A stretch of DNA of 64,000 bases, taken from DASPRG01 sp963796125. GTDB lineage: Bacteria; Nitrospirota; Thermodesulfovibrionia; Thermodesulfovibrionales; SM23-35. Location: contig CAWCKM010000049.1 in NCBI GenBank assembly GCA_963796125.1, forward strand, positions 61,459 to 125,458, read 5' to 3'. Under the pieces are notes generated by a model. It worked only from the letters and a program-made list of their open reading frames with translations, did not search any database and was not told the DNA's origin. Shown piece after piece: positions 54,614 to 63,965 of this stretch; position 1 is the stretch's first letter; the number at the start of each line of letters is the position of its first letter. A program made the translations under genes and the position numbers.

Positions 54614-55504
54614 TTATCTGAGTATCTCGTACATATCTTCAAAGGTAGTCTTCATCGCTTCATCGAACGTTGAGATTTGTCCTCCATTGGCTTTGATAAA
54701 TTGTTCGGCGTCTTTTTTTTCTTCAAATGCCCATTTTGCCCTTTTTGTCATGACTCCGGACTTCTCGCCACCTATTACCCAGAATGCTTTCTCTGCATCG
54801 ATGAGCTTCTTTGTGTTGTAATCTGCAATCATAATGGACCTGACCGGCTTATTCATGTTTACAGCGAGATCGATGGCAGCACAGTGAATGCTGCATGTGC
54901 CTACTGTTGTCCCATCATCATAAGTAACAAGCGCTCTGCTATATGCGTATTGATGCCTGTTCATGCCGCAGTATTTACATTCCGGAAGATTTTCAGTATC
55001 TGCCGTTGTAATATGTTTTGCTTCGCTCTTTTTAGATATTATTTTTATACCGGTATGCATATCTTCAAAGGTGGCCCTCATTGCTTCATCGAACGTTGAT
55101 ATTTGTCCTCTGTTGGCTTTGATAAATTGTTCAGCGTCTTCTTTTTTTTCAAATGCCCATTTTGCTCTCTTTGTCATGATACCTGATTTGTTTCCACCGA
55201 CAACCCAGTAAGCCTTCTTTGCATCAATAAGCCTATTCGTGTTGTAGTCGGATACCCGCAGTCTCTTCAATGTCTTTTCCCTGTGTGCAGCAAATTCAGC
55301 CGCAGTGCAGTGCATACTGCACGTATCCAACTTCGTTCCATCATCGTACTCAATCAACATCCTGTTCCGGGAATGATCCAGTTTCATTCCACAGAGTGAA
55401 CATGAGCTATATGCTTTTAAGTCTTCCTGTGCAAGCACAGCAGCACTCAATGTGAAATAAATGATTGCACATGTGAACAGTATTATTTTCATAAACTCCT
55501 TCAT
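54614..55504 (-). CDS. Tandem NosL-domain protein
   Basis: 296 residues with a signal peptide (LFTCAIIYFTLSAAVLAQ) and two NosL-like domains. Domain 1: CSLCGMKLDHSRNRMLIEYD, TCSMHCTAAEF, KKAYWVVGGNKSGIMTKRAK. Domain 2: CKYCGMNRHQYAYSRALVTY, TCSIHCAAIDL, EKAFWVIGGEKSGVMTKRAK. The C-terminal thirds of both domains are nearly identical, so the duplication is recent. NosL binds Cu(I) and serves nitrous-oxide reductase, but no nos genes are in the window. Confidence 0.85.
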   Translation of the reverse strand: MKEFMKIILFTCAIIYFTLSAAVLAQEDLKAYSSCSLCGMKLDHSRNRMLIEYDDGTKLDTCSMHCTAAEFAAHREKTLKRLRVSDYNTNRLIDAKKAYWVVGGNKSGIMTKRAKWAFEKKEDAEQFIKANRGQISTFDEAMRATFEDMHTGIKIISKKSEAKHITTADTENLPECKYCGMNRHQYAYSRALVTYDDGTTVGTCSIHCAAIDLAVNMNKPVRSIMIADYNTKKLIDAEKAFWVIGGEKSGVMTKRAKWAFEEKKDAEQFIKANGGQISTFDEAMKTTFEDMYEILR

Positions 55505-55546
55505 TATATATCCTTATATATCCTTATTTTTCATGTTTCTAAAATA

Positions 55547-55572
55547 AAACAGGCGGTTAAGACCGCCTGTTT
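55547..55572 (-). terminator. Rho-independent terminator of the Cys-rich gene
   Basis: AAACAGGCGGT, four-base loop, ACCGCCTGTTT, followed on the minus strand by TATTTT, 23 bases past the stop at 55596. Confidence 0.88.
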
Positions 55573-55595
55573 GAGAAATTACTGTTAAATAAGAA

Positions 55596-55979
55596 TTATG
55601 GTTTAACCGCTTTCATCTCAGCACCGCAGGTGCATTTTCCGGGATTCTGGCTGATCGTGTTGCATTTGCAGTCCGGGCCGCAATCACATGTGTATTTGCC
55701 CTCTGTTTTGAAAACCCTTTCCTTTTCCCATCCCTCGGCCTTTAAATAGGCTTTTCCTTTTTCGACTTTTGTCACTTTAGCCTTAACCATCGGGTTCCCG
55801 CAGGTACAGTTGCCCGGGTTTTTTGACATTGTGTTGCATGGGCATTTTTCACCGCAATTACAGGCATAGACCTCGTCGCCGACCTTTAAATCCATGGTAC
55901 CTTTGGAACCCGCAAATGCAGGTATGGCAAAAACCATAATTAATCCGAGAACAAAGGCAATACGAAATACTTTTTCCAT
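55596..55979 (-). CDS. Secreted Cys-rich repeat protein (possible metal-binding)
   Basis: About 127 residues from MEKVFRIAFVLGLIMVFAIP (signal peptide). Two copies of a motif C-x-C-G-x2-C-x-C-N-T-(M/I)-S-x-N-P-G-x-C-T-C-G (YACNCGEKCPCNTMSKNPGN; YTCDCGPDCKCNTISQNPGK) are separated by a beta-rich KAKVTKVEKGKAYLKAEG. Each motif supplies six Cys, enough for a copper or zinc cluster. The start is set by GGAGGGAAGAGAA. Function unknown. Confidence 0.8.
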   Translation of the reverse strand: MEKVFRIAFVLGLIMVFAIPAFAGSKGTMDLKVGDEVYACNCGEKCPCNTMSKNPGNCTCGNPMVKAKVTKVEKGKAYLKAEGWEKERVFKTEGKYTCDCGPDCKCNTISQNPGKCTCGAEMKAVKP

Positions 55980-56197
55980 TTCTCTTCCCTCCTTAATAGA
56001 TTTACACAATAAGGTATCAAATTGCCGGTTAAATTGCAAGGTCATCTCCATGAGTTCAAAAGGGAAAGGGCTTTGCAATGAATCATTGCGCTTTGCCGCT
56101 TCTTTTCGTATGATAGTTTTATTTTGCTATTTAGTCCCAATGGCTCGAAAAAAGAAGTGACTGTTTTTTTCGATTCTAAAGACAATTACTCATTCCC

Positions 56198-56732
56198 ATG
56201 GTTATAGGGATCAAAAAATTTTTTAAGAAGCATATAAAACCTTCCCCAGCGGGTTCGGATGAGGTATCAGAACATTCCCTTCAACTTGCTACTGGCGCTC
56301 TTCTTATAGAAATGATGAGGGCCGATGCAGAAGATAACCGGGGATGAACGCCGAATGGTGATGAAGACCATCAGGACAAGGTTTCATCTGACAGAAGAAG
56401 AATCAGGTGAACTGCTTCAATTTGCAGAGGAAAAGATCCGGAAGGCAACAGGGTATTATGAGTTTACTTCCCTTATCAATAAAGGCCTTACCTATGAGCA
56501 GAAAGTAAAAGTTATAGAGCATCTCTGGGAAATTGCCTTTACAGATAAATCCCTTGATAAGCATGAGGAATATATGGTGCGGAAGATTGCTGATCTCATC
56601 TATGTCGAGCATAAGGACTTCATCGATGCAAAGCTTAGGGTGAAAAAGAAGATCATCTTCTGCGAGCTTGTAATGATAGACTCTATTTTCTGTCCTGCTT
56701 GTACTTGTCACCTGATGAGCAATTCTCTTTGA
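56198..56732 (+). CDS. TerB-family protein (one frameshift)
   Basis: ATG 56198 gives MVIGIKKFFKKHIKPSPAGS, HSLQLATGALLIEMMRADAE; a one-base shift in GGGG (about 56339) continues DERRMVMKTIRTRFHLTEEE, INKGLTYEQKVKVIEHLWEI, AFTDKSLDKHEEYMVRKIAD. This is the helical TerB fold, linked to tellurite resistance or membrane stress in other bacteria. The last 30 residues before 56732 are not family-like. Confidence 0.78.
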
Positions 56733-56790
56733 ACTACTTGACCTGCCTGTTCTTACCCTTTTTCTGATAAAATCTGAATGGATTCTTTGA

Positions 56791-56964
56791 ATGAAATACC
56801 TTGTTGTCATTTTCATTATCATAATAATCATCGGCCTCCTTGCCAACCGTGAACTCGCCCGCGATAAAAAGAGAATTAAACGCATGATAAGGGAATATTC
56901 CTTCCGAACATATTCTCCTGAAGATGAAGAGGAAAATCATCCTGAAAAAGAGGCAGAAAAATAA
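56791..56964 (+). CDS. Small single-pass membrane protein
   Basis: 57 residues: MKYLVVIFIIIIIIGLLANR followed by a basic then strongly acidic tail (EDEEENHPEKEAEK). One TM helix, positive-inside on the C-terminal side. Too short to assign. Confidence 0.5.
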   Translation: MKYLVVIFIIIIIIGLLANRELARDKKRIKRMIREYSFRTYSPEDEEENHPEKEAEK

Positions 56965-56998
56965 GTTGTAAAAAGGTTGCGAAAGACGGGAATCTGTC

Positions 56999-57485
56999 CT
57001 ATGGTCTTTGTTCCGCAAGAACGACCGAGGTCTCAACCTGTCGTTCCGGTATCCTCCAATATTTCTTAAGGAGGCGGTTTTTCTCTTCTGTAGAAACCAA
57101 TCTGAACCCGTGTTTTTCATAAAAACGTATAGCCCATACAGCATCCGCCCATGTGCCTATCAATATCGGCCTGTCAGTCATGCGACGCAGATGAGAAAGC
57201 AGCTTGCTTCCTATTCCTTTATTTCTCTCTGCAGTGCGCACATAGGCATGTCGTATCAGTGTTACATCCTGCACGTCCTGGATACCCATAATACCTTTAA
57301 GCTTTTTGCCTTCCTCATACCCCCAGAATACGACTCCCTCATCAATTTCATGATGTAATTCATCTCTGGACATATAAGGTTCCTTCCAACGGTCCTCGGG
57401 TATAATTCCCTTATAGTGCAAGTGCAGCATCATTAATAATCTCATAAATCGTCTCAAAGTCATCATCGTTACATTGTCTTATCAA
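56999..57485 (-). CDS. GNAT-family N-acetyltransferase (one frameshift)
   Basis: TTG 57485 behind GGAGGTAATT begins MIRQCNDDDFETIYEIINDA, then a shift near 57415 leads to YKGIIPEDRWKEPYMSRDEL. The acetyl-CoA site is RHAYVRTAERNKGIGSKLLS (Q/RxxGxG/A), then AIRFYEKHGFRLVS. About 160 residues. Substrate unknown. Confidence 0.82.
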
Positions 57486-57536
57486 AATTACCTCCTGTTA
57501 TTAAATCATAAATCGTTTTCGCTCTACTGAGCTACA

Positions 57537-58494
57537 CTATAAACTACATAACCATCCACACAAAGATGCAACTTGATCTGCATTGGTCAAATTGGCAGCA
57601 TTGCTTAATGTCCCGTCTTCTAACTGGTGCCAGATTTCTTCGGCCATGCTGTTTTCAATTGCTGCACCAACAAAAAATATATAGGGTGATAACTTGTTAT
57701 CAGAGAACGCTTTTCGTATACGGGCTAAGGATGTTCTTGCAGTTTTCCAGTGCTCATCTGCTCCAGCCGGATCAATACCACCTTTGAGTTCTCCAAGAGC
57801 AATGTAACGAGATGGAATAGTAAAGGCGTCATTGAGATCTTGAGGATTACAATTAAGAAGGCATAAATCTATGTTTTTGCCTATAAAAGGTACCCTGCGG
57901 TTATAAATCATGGTACGATCTCTGACCTTTGTATGACCAACTAAGCGCGGTAAGATACAGTTCTATATCAGCATCATCAACTTTTCCGATTATCCACTCT
58001 TTGCTGTCAGAGTGAAGCCATTGATAAGGAATTCCTGCAAGTGCAAGGTTCGCAAGAGTTGCACGAGTCAGTTTACGCTCTCCCATGACCCCACCTATAT
58101 TTCGCATCGAACCGCCCAGTGTGTCTCCCCTTGTTAACAGGAATCTAAAAACCAATTCTTCAACAAAGGCCGGCCCGGCGGGTTCAAGGTATTTTGCTAT
58201 CAATCCTTGGATCGCTTCTATCTTGTCTTGAGGTAAAAGATAATTCATTGCTTTGTCTGACACGCCTGAAGCTGTCAATAGCGCAGGTTGTATGCTCTCA
58301 ATGTTAAGTAGATCCGCAGGAGTTTTGGCTTGAGATGCAGCCGCTTTTAAAGAACGTGCTTGTTCCACAAAAGGAGAAGCTCTACGGTTTTTTTCTAAGG
58401 CCAAAGCGACAAAACCGGCTCTGATTTCTTCATAAGTAGTTACGAGGTCGGAACTGCCGGACAGGTGTTTGCGGTGCGGTTTGTTTTTGGCCAC
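57537..58494 (-). CDS. AvaI/BsoBI-family type II restriction endonuclease (one frameshift)
   Basis: Starts at GTG 58494 overlapping the methylase stop (TAGTG): MAKNKPHRKHLSGSSDLVTT. The helical N-terminal part follows (DKAMNYLLPQDKIEAIQGLI, GPAFVEELVFRFLLTRGDTL). After a shift near 57905 comes IYNRRVPFIGKNIDLCLLNC and the catalytic YIALGELKGGIDPAGADEHW, with Asp and ELK of the nuclease core. The family cuts CYCGRG (AvaI). About 319 residues. Confidence 0.78.
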
Positions 58495-59804
58495 TATATC
58501 TTTCTCCAGACATAAACACACTTTCTTAAGGGATCACGGCCATGTTTCCCCATTTGCTGGCTGCTGTTGCCTTTACCGTCTGGTAAAACAAGAATATTTT
58601 CAACATGGAATCCCAGATTTTCGGCGATATTAGAAAGTATCATGTCAACTGAAATACTTACGCCTGCATAGCGCACGTTGTCATTTACCATAAACAAGGG
58701 GGCATTTGGTTTCAAAACACGTGCACACTCACCAATAACGCAGGCCATTTCATAGAAATAGCCACGTACCATTCTGGGAATGCCGTTATTGTTTAACCGA
58801 CCTTCAGCTTTTTCTGTCCTCCAGATAACGTAAGATAGCCTGCAACAACTCCTGGCTGTCTGCAGCCGCTATGGCGTTTGTCCATTCCGGATTGATTTTC
58901 AATAAATCCTTGGCCCTATTTTCAACTGTGCAACTTAACATTTCTTGTCTAAGCCTGCTTAACTCTTCTTCTCCTATCCCGAGTAAGTGCTAATTCTAAT
59001 GCATATGTCCTTGTATAGTCATAGCGGTTACAATAAGGTGGGGATGTTACCACAGCGTCGTATGAATTCTCAGGCAGTGTAGGCATTATATCGAGGCAGG
59101 AACCACAAAAAAGACGAATATCACCTTGTAAAACTTTTGAGGAAAAATAGTTCTCTGGGTTCCTTGCCTGCCTCTAAATCATGACAAATCTCATTTATTT
59201 TGGCACATATTGCCTTGTCGAAATTGAGTATTTCCCCTTTGTTGAAAGGTTTTGCTCCCTGCCGGCGACCTGAACGATAATCCCAGCGGAGATACTGCCC
59301 ATCCTTGCGTGTAAAGCTAATTGACTCCAGTACACATAACAAAGCAAAGCGTAATACAGACTGAACTCGGTTGTTTTCTCTCTGCCAAGCTCCCATATAC
59401 TGTTCGATTAATTCAAGCGTTTGCTTTGGATAGGCTCCGTCCGTGATGCGCAACTTAGAAAGAGGTATTTTCACTTTTGATTGATGCCAGGGACGTTCTG
59501 TCCCCCAACGTTTAAGGGTAGCAAAATCATCTGTTGTAAATTCTCTCTCCAAACATTTTCTTGCAAGGATAATCTGCTGTCCGACAGGAAGCAGTTCAAT
59601 CCCATCAGCATCAATTCCGGCATCGCTTGCTGCAAACAAGGCTGTGCCACTCCCTGCAAATGGATCAAGCACCTTGCCGGATGTAATTCCATATTTGGAC
59701 AATAAAATTTCAATGAGAGATGCAGAAAAAGCCTCTTTGTATTTATACCAACGGTAGGTCGGCCTAGGTTTATTGGCTTGAAAACTGACAAGTTGACGTG
59801 TCAA
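58494..59804 (-). CDS. DNA methyltransferase of the AvaI-type system (three frameshifts)
   Basis: Begins around TTG 59804 (MTRQLVSFQANKPRPTYRWY); the frame is open upstream to about 60005, so the protein may be longer. Motif I first: GKVLDPFAGSGTALFAASDA. After an extra T in 59143-59147 comes VVTSPPYCNRYDYTRTYALE (motif IV). Another shift near 58996 continues GIGEEELSRLRQEML, and one extra base in 58809-58813 leads to VRGYFYEMACVIGECARVLK, PNAPLFMVNDNVRYAG. Removing the three bases gives a 436-codon frame. The stop overlaps the nuclease start. Confidence 0.8.
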
Positions 59805-60005
59805 GGCCGGTTGGAGCTTGATTTTGTTGTGAAAGTGTTGCGTTAATTTGCTATCAAAGGCATCTATTTCGGCTAAAGCAGTCTGCTGTTCAGTGGAATT
59901 ATGAGTCTGATTCTCAAGGTTGATATCGAGAGAGTTAATTGATGTTTTCTCAAGAGGAAAAAGTGTGTTATCTTTAGATGTGTTGATGTTAGTTTCATAA
60001 AATCA

Positions 60006-60490
60006 TTTACATGCAATGAATATAAGTGATGATAATATGGGCGGATGATATCCGTCAAGAAATATGAATAGCCGCCGTATCATTTCTGCAATAGCTGTAT
60101 TTTGCTATCTTCTAAAAATTTGAGAATGAGATTATTCCAAGATAACGAGATAACTGGACGGATCTAATTTCTTTTTACCTTGAGGCGAGGTATTAGAAAG
60201 CATTGAAAAGAGCGCCTTTGCTGGCGCTCTTTCATCCGTACTTTTAAATCTCAATTCCAGTCGTCAATTTCTTCCTAAACCCTAACCCTATTTCACAACG
60301 GTTACTCATATTGAACGGGATCAAATGAACGACACGCTACAAAGCAAGTAGACAACGACCACGCCCTTCCAAATATTCTTGACTTTTACTTTATTTTTCT
60401 ATAAAGTCTGCTTGCTGTTAATTTCTCTTTTTGTTTTATTCAAAGCCTTTTCTCTTGCCGTCTCAATAGGTTGACCATCCTGTGGCCTTT
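60006..60490. other. Gene-free stretch
   Basis: About 485 bases with no coding frame I can support. It holds the terminator at 60205 and an AT-rich segment with TTGACTTTTACTTTA near 60370 that may be a promoter. Confidence 0.4.
60205..60233 (-). terminator. Rho-independent terminator
   Basis: GAAAAGAGCGCC, five-base loop, TGGCGCTCTTTC. Located downstream of the 60491 gene on its strand, about 260 bases away. Confidence 0.65.
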
Positions 60491-60841
60491 CTATTTCTCC
60501 TTTATTACCAACCCCCTGAAAGTCCCAGCCACGAGACGTTCTAATATACCAAAAATCACGCTCTTGCACCTTTTTTTATTAAACGGGTTCGAAACACTAA
60601 TATCAGCAACTACCGATCCAACAATTCTTTCGTCACCCGCCACAACCGAAGCGATGCTCATTCGATCTATTTTGGGTTCGCCCATTATTCCACATGCGGC
60701 TGGTGTCTGAGTCAACGCGTTGCCCACATCTCTCTTGATTTCTTCATTAGTCGGAAGCAAGTCGCTGGCTTGAATTAACGAAATATTAAAAGATAGCAAT
60801 ATAAAGCTCCAAAAGAAGATAAATCTAATACATCCTCGCAT
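60491..60841 (-). CDS. Secreted protein of unknown function
   Basis: 116 residues from MRGCIRFIFFWSFILLSFNI (signal peptide), start set by AAGGAGGGAGTT. Mature part: EEIKRDVGNALTQTPAACGI, IVGSVVADISVSNPFNKKRC. One possible disulphide pair. Upstream 60842-61159 is AT-rich and non-coding. Confidence 0.6.
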   Translation of the reverse strand: MRGCIRFIFFWSFILLSFNISLIQASDLLPTNEEIKRDVGNALTQTPAACGIMGEPKIDRMSIASVVAGDERIVGSVVADISVSNPFNKKRCKSVIFGILERLVAGTFRGLVIKEK

Positions 60842-61159
60842 AACTCCCTCCTTATGTTTGCAACTACATTCTCCTAATTTCTGAAAATAGTAAAAAGGTG
60901 GCGGTTGTTTTTTTATAATCATTGCCTCCATTCAATGACGTAATTTTCAATGGTATTTATACATTCAAGAACGTAATATGTCAATTTGTTTTATATCAGT
61001 AATAAAATTTATCTAATCTGTTGAAGCTTTCATTAGACATTTTACTTTTTTCTTTTAAGAAAATCCCTACTATGCTATATTCTCTCAAAAACTCTAAAAA
61101 TGAAAAGCTTATATAATTACCATTCTGCAATATTGAATAGAAAGGAGGTGAAACGTTAT

Positions 61160-61426
61160 ATGAAATCAAAAACAATATGGCTTATTTTAGTAGCATGTTT
61201 ATGTAGTTTGTGGCTCTTGGGGTGTGGTGCCGGCGCAAGTGTGAAGCCGCTTGGAAATAATGTTTACAGTATAGAGGCAATTTCATTTTCAGGCCCATCA
61301 GGAGCTAATGAGGAATTCAACGCCAAGGCAGTAGAAATATGTCCCTCCGGATATGATGTGCTGAACTCAAATGTTCAAATATTGGCAGGTAGCACGCACA
61401 TGACAGGCTCTATCAGGTGCAAGTAA
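61160..61426 (+). CDS. Small lipoprotein
   Basis: 88 residues: MKSKTIWLILVACLCSLWLL GCGAGASV has a lipobox (LLGC). Then GNNVYSIEAISFSGPSGANE and AVEICPSGYDVLNSN. AGAAAGGAGGTGAAACG sets the start over the in-frame ATG at 61100. Outer-membrane or periplasmic; function unknown. Confidence 0.75.
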   Translation: MKSKTIWLILVACLCSLWLLGCGAGASVKPLGNNVYSIEAISFSGPSGANEEFNAKAVEICPSGYDVLNSNVQILAGSTHMTGSIRCK

Positions 61427-61483
61427 AAAAACCAGGTTGCTATAATTATTGTTGGGAAATAAAACCAGGAGGAGGATAATACA

Positions 61484-62182
61484 ATGAGAAATTGGCCCAA
61501 AGGCTTTCTTGCTGTGGTTGCTTTGTGCTTATTTGCGGCTAATCCAATTTTGGCTGCAACGAGCGGAGATATAAAAGCCGGGCACCTGGAACTCACCGAA
61601 GCGGATCCTATAGAATACACGCTAACATTAAATAACAAGCCAGTACATAAGATCGAAGATTATTTCGTTGAGATAGACAGGATCTTTAAGAATGTCGATG
61701 GTAAAGATGTTGTTCTCATCTCAAGTAACGCAGGCGGTTCGGGAACCGGGGATTCGTATGCGCTGGTTATAATCACACCAGAAGGGCAGGTAACAGCTAC
61801 CGGGAGTTTTGGGACCGGATTCAGGAAGCCGACAATAAACCAGCAGGGGAAGAAAATCTCGTTCCTATTCAGGGAGGTCAAATGGGTGTTCGAGAATGGA
61901 GATATCCATCAAGAGAAAGCAACAAAGAAAGCGGGGCTGAGTGAAAAAGATTGCAGGGAAATATTTGACACGTATATGAAAGCCTGTGTGAGAGAGAAGT
62001 TGTGTTCTGGAGGTAAAAGAGATTTTCCAATGGCTTATGAGCGGGAGGTTATATGTTACGCGGGTAAAATTAACGACTCCAACTTCAATTCACTATGTAT
62101 ACAGGCATGCGGGGGGAAAGTAGTTACGCATAAGAAATTTAAAGCCTCGGTGTGCAGCAAAGAGAAGGAGGGTGCATTATGA
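61484..62182 (+). CDS. Secreted protein of unknown function
   Basis: 232 residues with signal peptide (KGFLAVVALCLFAANPILA). A beta-rich middle (HKIEDYFVEIDRIFKNVDGK, DVVLISSNAGGSGTGDSYAL) is followed by a C-terminal segment with six Cys (EKDCREIFDTYMKACVREKL). No family recognised. AGGAGGAGGATAAT precedes it; ends inside the next gene. Confidence 0.7.
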   Translation: MRNWPKGFLAVVALCLFAANPILAATSGDIKAGHLELTEADPIEYTLTLNNKPVHKIEDYFVEIDRIFKNVDGKDVVLISSNAGGSGTGDSYALVIITPEGQVTATGSFGTGFRKPTINQQGKKISFLFREVKWVFENGDIHQEKATKKAGLSEKDCREIFDTYMKACVREKLCSGGKRDFPMAYEREVICYAGKINDSNFNSLCIQACGGKVVTHKKFKASVCSKEKEGAL

Positions 62183-62343
62183 GCGGCGGCAGCATGTTAA
62201 CGTTTCTCATTTTGTTGCTTTTGGGCTTTATTGGTTTTGTAATTTATTTCTTTTTCAAGATTCTCCAATTTGTTCTTGTTTCTGTCAATCTCTATAAGAA
62301 AATGGTAACCTCGTCAAGATGCAGTGATAAAACTACTTATTGA
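62179..62343 (+). CDS. Small membrane protein
   Basis: 54 residues: MSGGSMLTFLILLLLGFIGF then VIYFFFKILQFVLVSVNLYK; a TM hairpin or one long helix. ATGA overlap with the previous gene and a GAGAAGGAGG site set the start. Confidence 0.6.
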   Translation: MSGGSMLTFLILLLLGFIGFVIYFFFKILQFVLVSVNLYKKMVTSSRCSDKTTY

Positions 62344-62366
62344 TATACGTGATAAAACAAAAAAAT

Positions 62367-62621
62367 ATGACAAAAAAAGCCGCCATAGACAAGGAAGAGG
62401 ATGTAACTATTAATTACGCGGATGATTCCACAAAGTACGTGAAAGAAGATACCGAACCACCTGTAACTGAAACCGCAAAAAGTAGTGTACCTGAGCGTGA
62501 ATCTGGAGCTGCTGCTTACTGTCCTCAATGCGGGTTTACTTATCGAGAAGGCGTTACTAAATGTGCTGAATGTGGCATTGATTTGATTAGGTATGATGAC
62601 ATATCAGAAAAAGGGAATTGA
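62367..62621 (+). CDS. Zinc-ribbon protein
   Basis: 84 residues from MTKKAAIDKEEDVTINYADD; acidic N-terminus and a C-terminal ribbon AYCPQCGFTYREGVTKCAEC. The frame opens at 62340. One of four consecutive zinc-ribbon/membrane minis; role unknown. Confidence 0.55.
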   Translation: MTKKAAIDKEEDVTINYADDSTKYVKEDTEPPVTETAKSSVPERESGAAAYCPQCGFTYREGVTKCAECGIDLIRYDDISEKGN

Positions 62622-62715
62622 ATATCCTCATTTCTGCTACCACTGCGGCGAAGTCCCTTCATGGCAACAAGCGAAGAAATTAAAACGCTGTCCAAAATGT
62701 AAGAAGGAACTATAA
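62596..62715 (+). CDS. Mini zinc-ribbon protein
   Basis: 39 residues: MTYQKKGIEYPHFCYHCGEV then KRCPKCKKEL. Two CxxC pairs form one ribbon. It overlaps genes on both sides (stop TAATG), which supports it being real. Confidence 0.5.
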   Translation: MTYQKKGIEYPHFCYHCGEVPSWQQAKKLKRCPKCKKEL

Positions 62716-62987
62716 TGATGCAACAAGAAAGCAATGATACGGGATGGAGTTGGCTTGCCCTTCTTGTCGGTCCATTCTGGTATCTAACGCATGGATTAAC
62801 AAAGAAAGGGCTAATTTTACTTTCCATTACACTTCTTTCTGTAGGTCTTGCTGCCCCTTTTGTTTGGATCTATTGTGCCGTACGGGCAAAGACAGACCTT
62901 TATGAAAGCCGACTCTTTAATAAGTCGAGATTTGACGTAGACACGATTTACGGCGAAGATCAAGACAACAGAAATATCAGAGATTAA
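62715..62987 (+). CDS. Small membrane protein (DUF2628-like)
   Basis: 90 residues: MMQQESNDTGWSWLALLVGP, FWYLTHGLTKKGLILLSITL, LSVGLAAPFVWIYCAVRAKT. The pattern of a GPFWYL motif and two TM helices resembles DUF2628-type small membrane proteins. Coupled to the mini ribbon. Confidence 0.6.
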   Translation: MMQQESNDTGWSWLALLVGPFWYLTHGLTKKGLILLSITLLSVGLAAPFVWIYCAVRAKTDLYESRLFNKSRFDVDTIYGEDQDNRNIRD

Positions 62988-63048
62988 CAAAAATTAGAAA
63001 AACTACTTATTATTATGCTTCTATATCAAAGCACGAGAGGTGAAGCTT

Positions 63049-63189
63049 ATGAATGAAGAAAATCGGCAAGATACAAAAATGTGCCCGTTTTGTTCAGAGG
63101 AGATTTTATTTGATGCAGTCAAATGTAAGCACTGCGGAGAATGGTTGAATAGGCAGCAAATGGGAACAGAACAAATGCCTAAAAAATAA
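63049..63189 (+). CDS. Mini zinc-ribbon protein
   Basis: 46 residues: MNEENRQDTKMCPFCSEEIL, FDAVKCKHCGEWL. A CPxC..CKxCGEWL ribbon as found fused to many membrane proteins. Ribosome site GAGAGGTGAAGCTT. Confidence 0.6.
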   Translation: MNEENRQDTKMCPFCSEEILFDAVKCKHCGEWLNRQQMGTEQMPKK

Positions 63190-63309
63190 CTGGTTAGCGT
63201 CTATTAAAAATAACGCTATGAGAGGAGGCCCCGATGGGTACAATATGAAGACAAGATAATATATATCTCATGGAAATTTATTGAGCAAATCAAAACTTAG
63301 GAGGGCACT

Positions 63310-63611
63310 ATGATCTCCACTCAGAGAAGACTTACTGAAGTATTGTTTTGTGTATTATCTTTTGATCCTTTTAAAGACCGCAGCATATGGCACATCAGCA
63401 GACGGTTTTGATTTTCCCATTGGCATTCCAGATCATACCGGCTGGATCAAATCGCAGAATTTTAACAAATACTTTGAGGGCAAAGGATACCATCTTGACG
63501 AAGATTGGGTCAAAAAATACGGCTCATCGTATGCCCACCCTGTCTATGCCGTTGCAGATGGTGTCGCTATCCGCGCAGGCCAATTTGGTTCGTGCTGGAA
63601 AGGTGTTGTTA
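63310..63611 (+). CDS. M23-family metallopeptidase, truncated at a sequence junction
   Basis: ATG 63310 behind TAGGAGGGCACT (MISTQRRLTEVLFCV), then a shift near 63355 to LLKTAAYGTSADGFDFPIGI. GKGYHLDEDWVKKYGSSYAH and PVYAVADGVAIRAGQFGSCW are the first LytM/M23 motif (HxxxD) and following strand. The second motif (HxH) is missing because the sequence changes character at about 63611. Confidence 0.7.
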
Positions 63612-63616
63612 TGTCG
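63608..63616. other. Probable chimeric junction
   Basis: Both flanking genes end here, and base composition jumps from AT-rich to GC-rich within a few bases. Neither side is an insertion-sequence end. Confidence 0.75.
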
Positions 63617-63965
63617 TCGCGGGCGCCGCGTCGGAGAGTACGAGAGCGAAGGGGCCGCGCTCGAGGAGCCTGGCGCGAACGGCCTCATCATATAGATCGC
63701 CTTTGATGAACATGAAGTTCGGCCCGGCTTCCGGCACGGAAAGATCTTGCAGATCGACGGCGGCGAGGAAGCCCGAGCCGGAAAGCCGCTTCAGGACCCA
63801 CATGCTCCAGGAACCCGGGGCCGCCCCGATATCCAAAATCCGCGTCCCCTTCTTCACGAGCGAGAACTTCGCGTCGATTTCCGCGAGCTTGTAGACCGAG
63901 CGCGCGGGGTAGCCTTCCTTCTTCGCCTTCTGCGCCCAGAAATCGGGCTTTTCGTAACTCGACAT
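63612..63965 (-). CDS. 23S rRNA 2'-O-methyltransferase RlmE (FtsJ) fragment, foreign-looking
   Basis: First ~118 residues of RlmE: FWAQKAKKEGYPARSVYKLA, GTRILDIGAAPGSWSMWVL (SAM motif), PNFMFIKGDLYDE and LVLSDAAPATT, where the frame stops exactly at the junction. GC content and codon use are far above the rest of the window (many GCG, CGC, CGG codons). The wording of the N-terminus recalls spirochaete RlmE proteins. Confidence 0.8.

Noticed and set aside
56734..57144. 136-codon minus-strand frame
   Set aside because: It covers the small plus-strand membrane gene and overlaps the GNAT gene in another frame; no domain seen.
60280..60300. Telomere-like AACCCTAACCCT
   Set aside because: Only about two units; chance occurrence.
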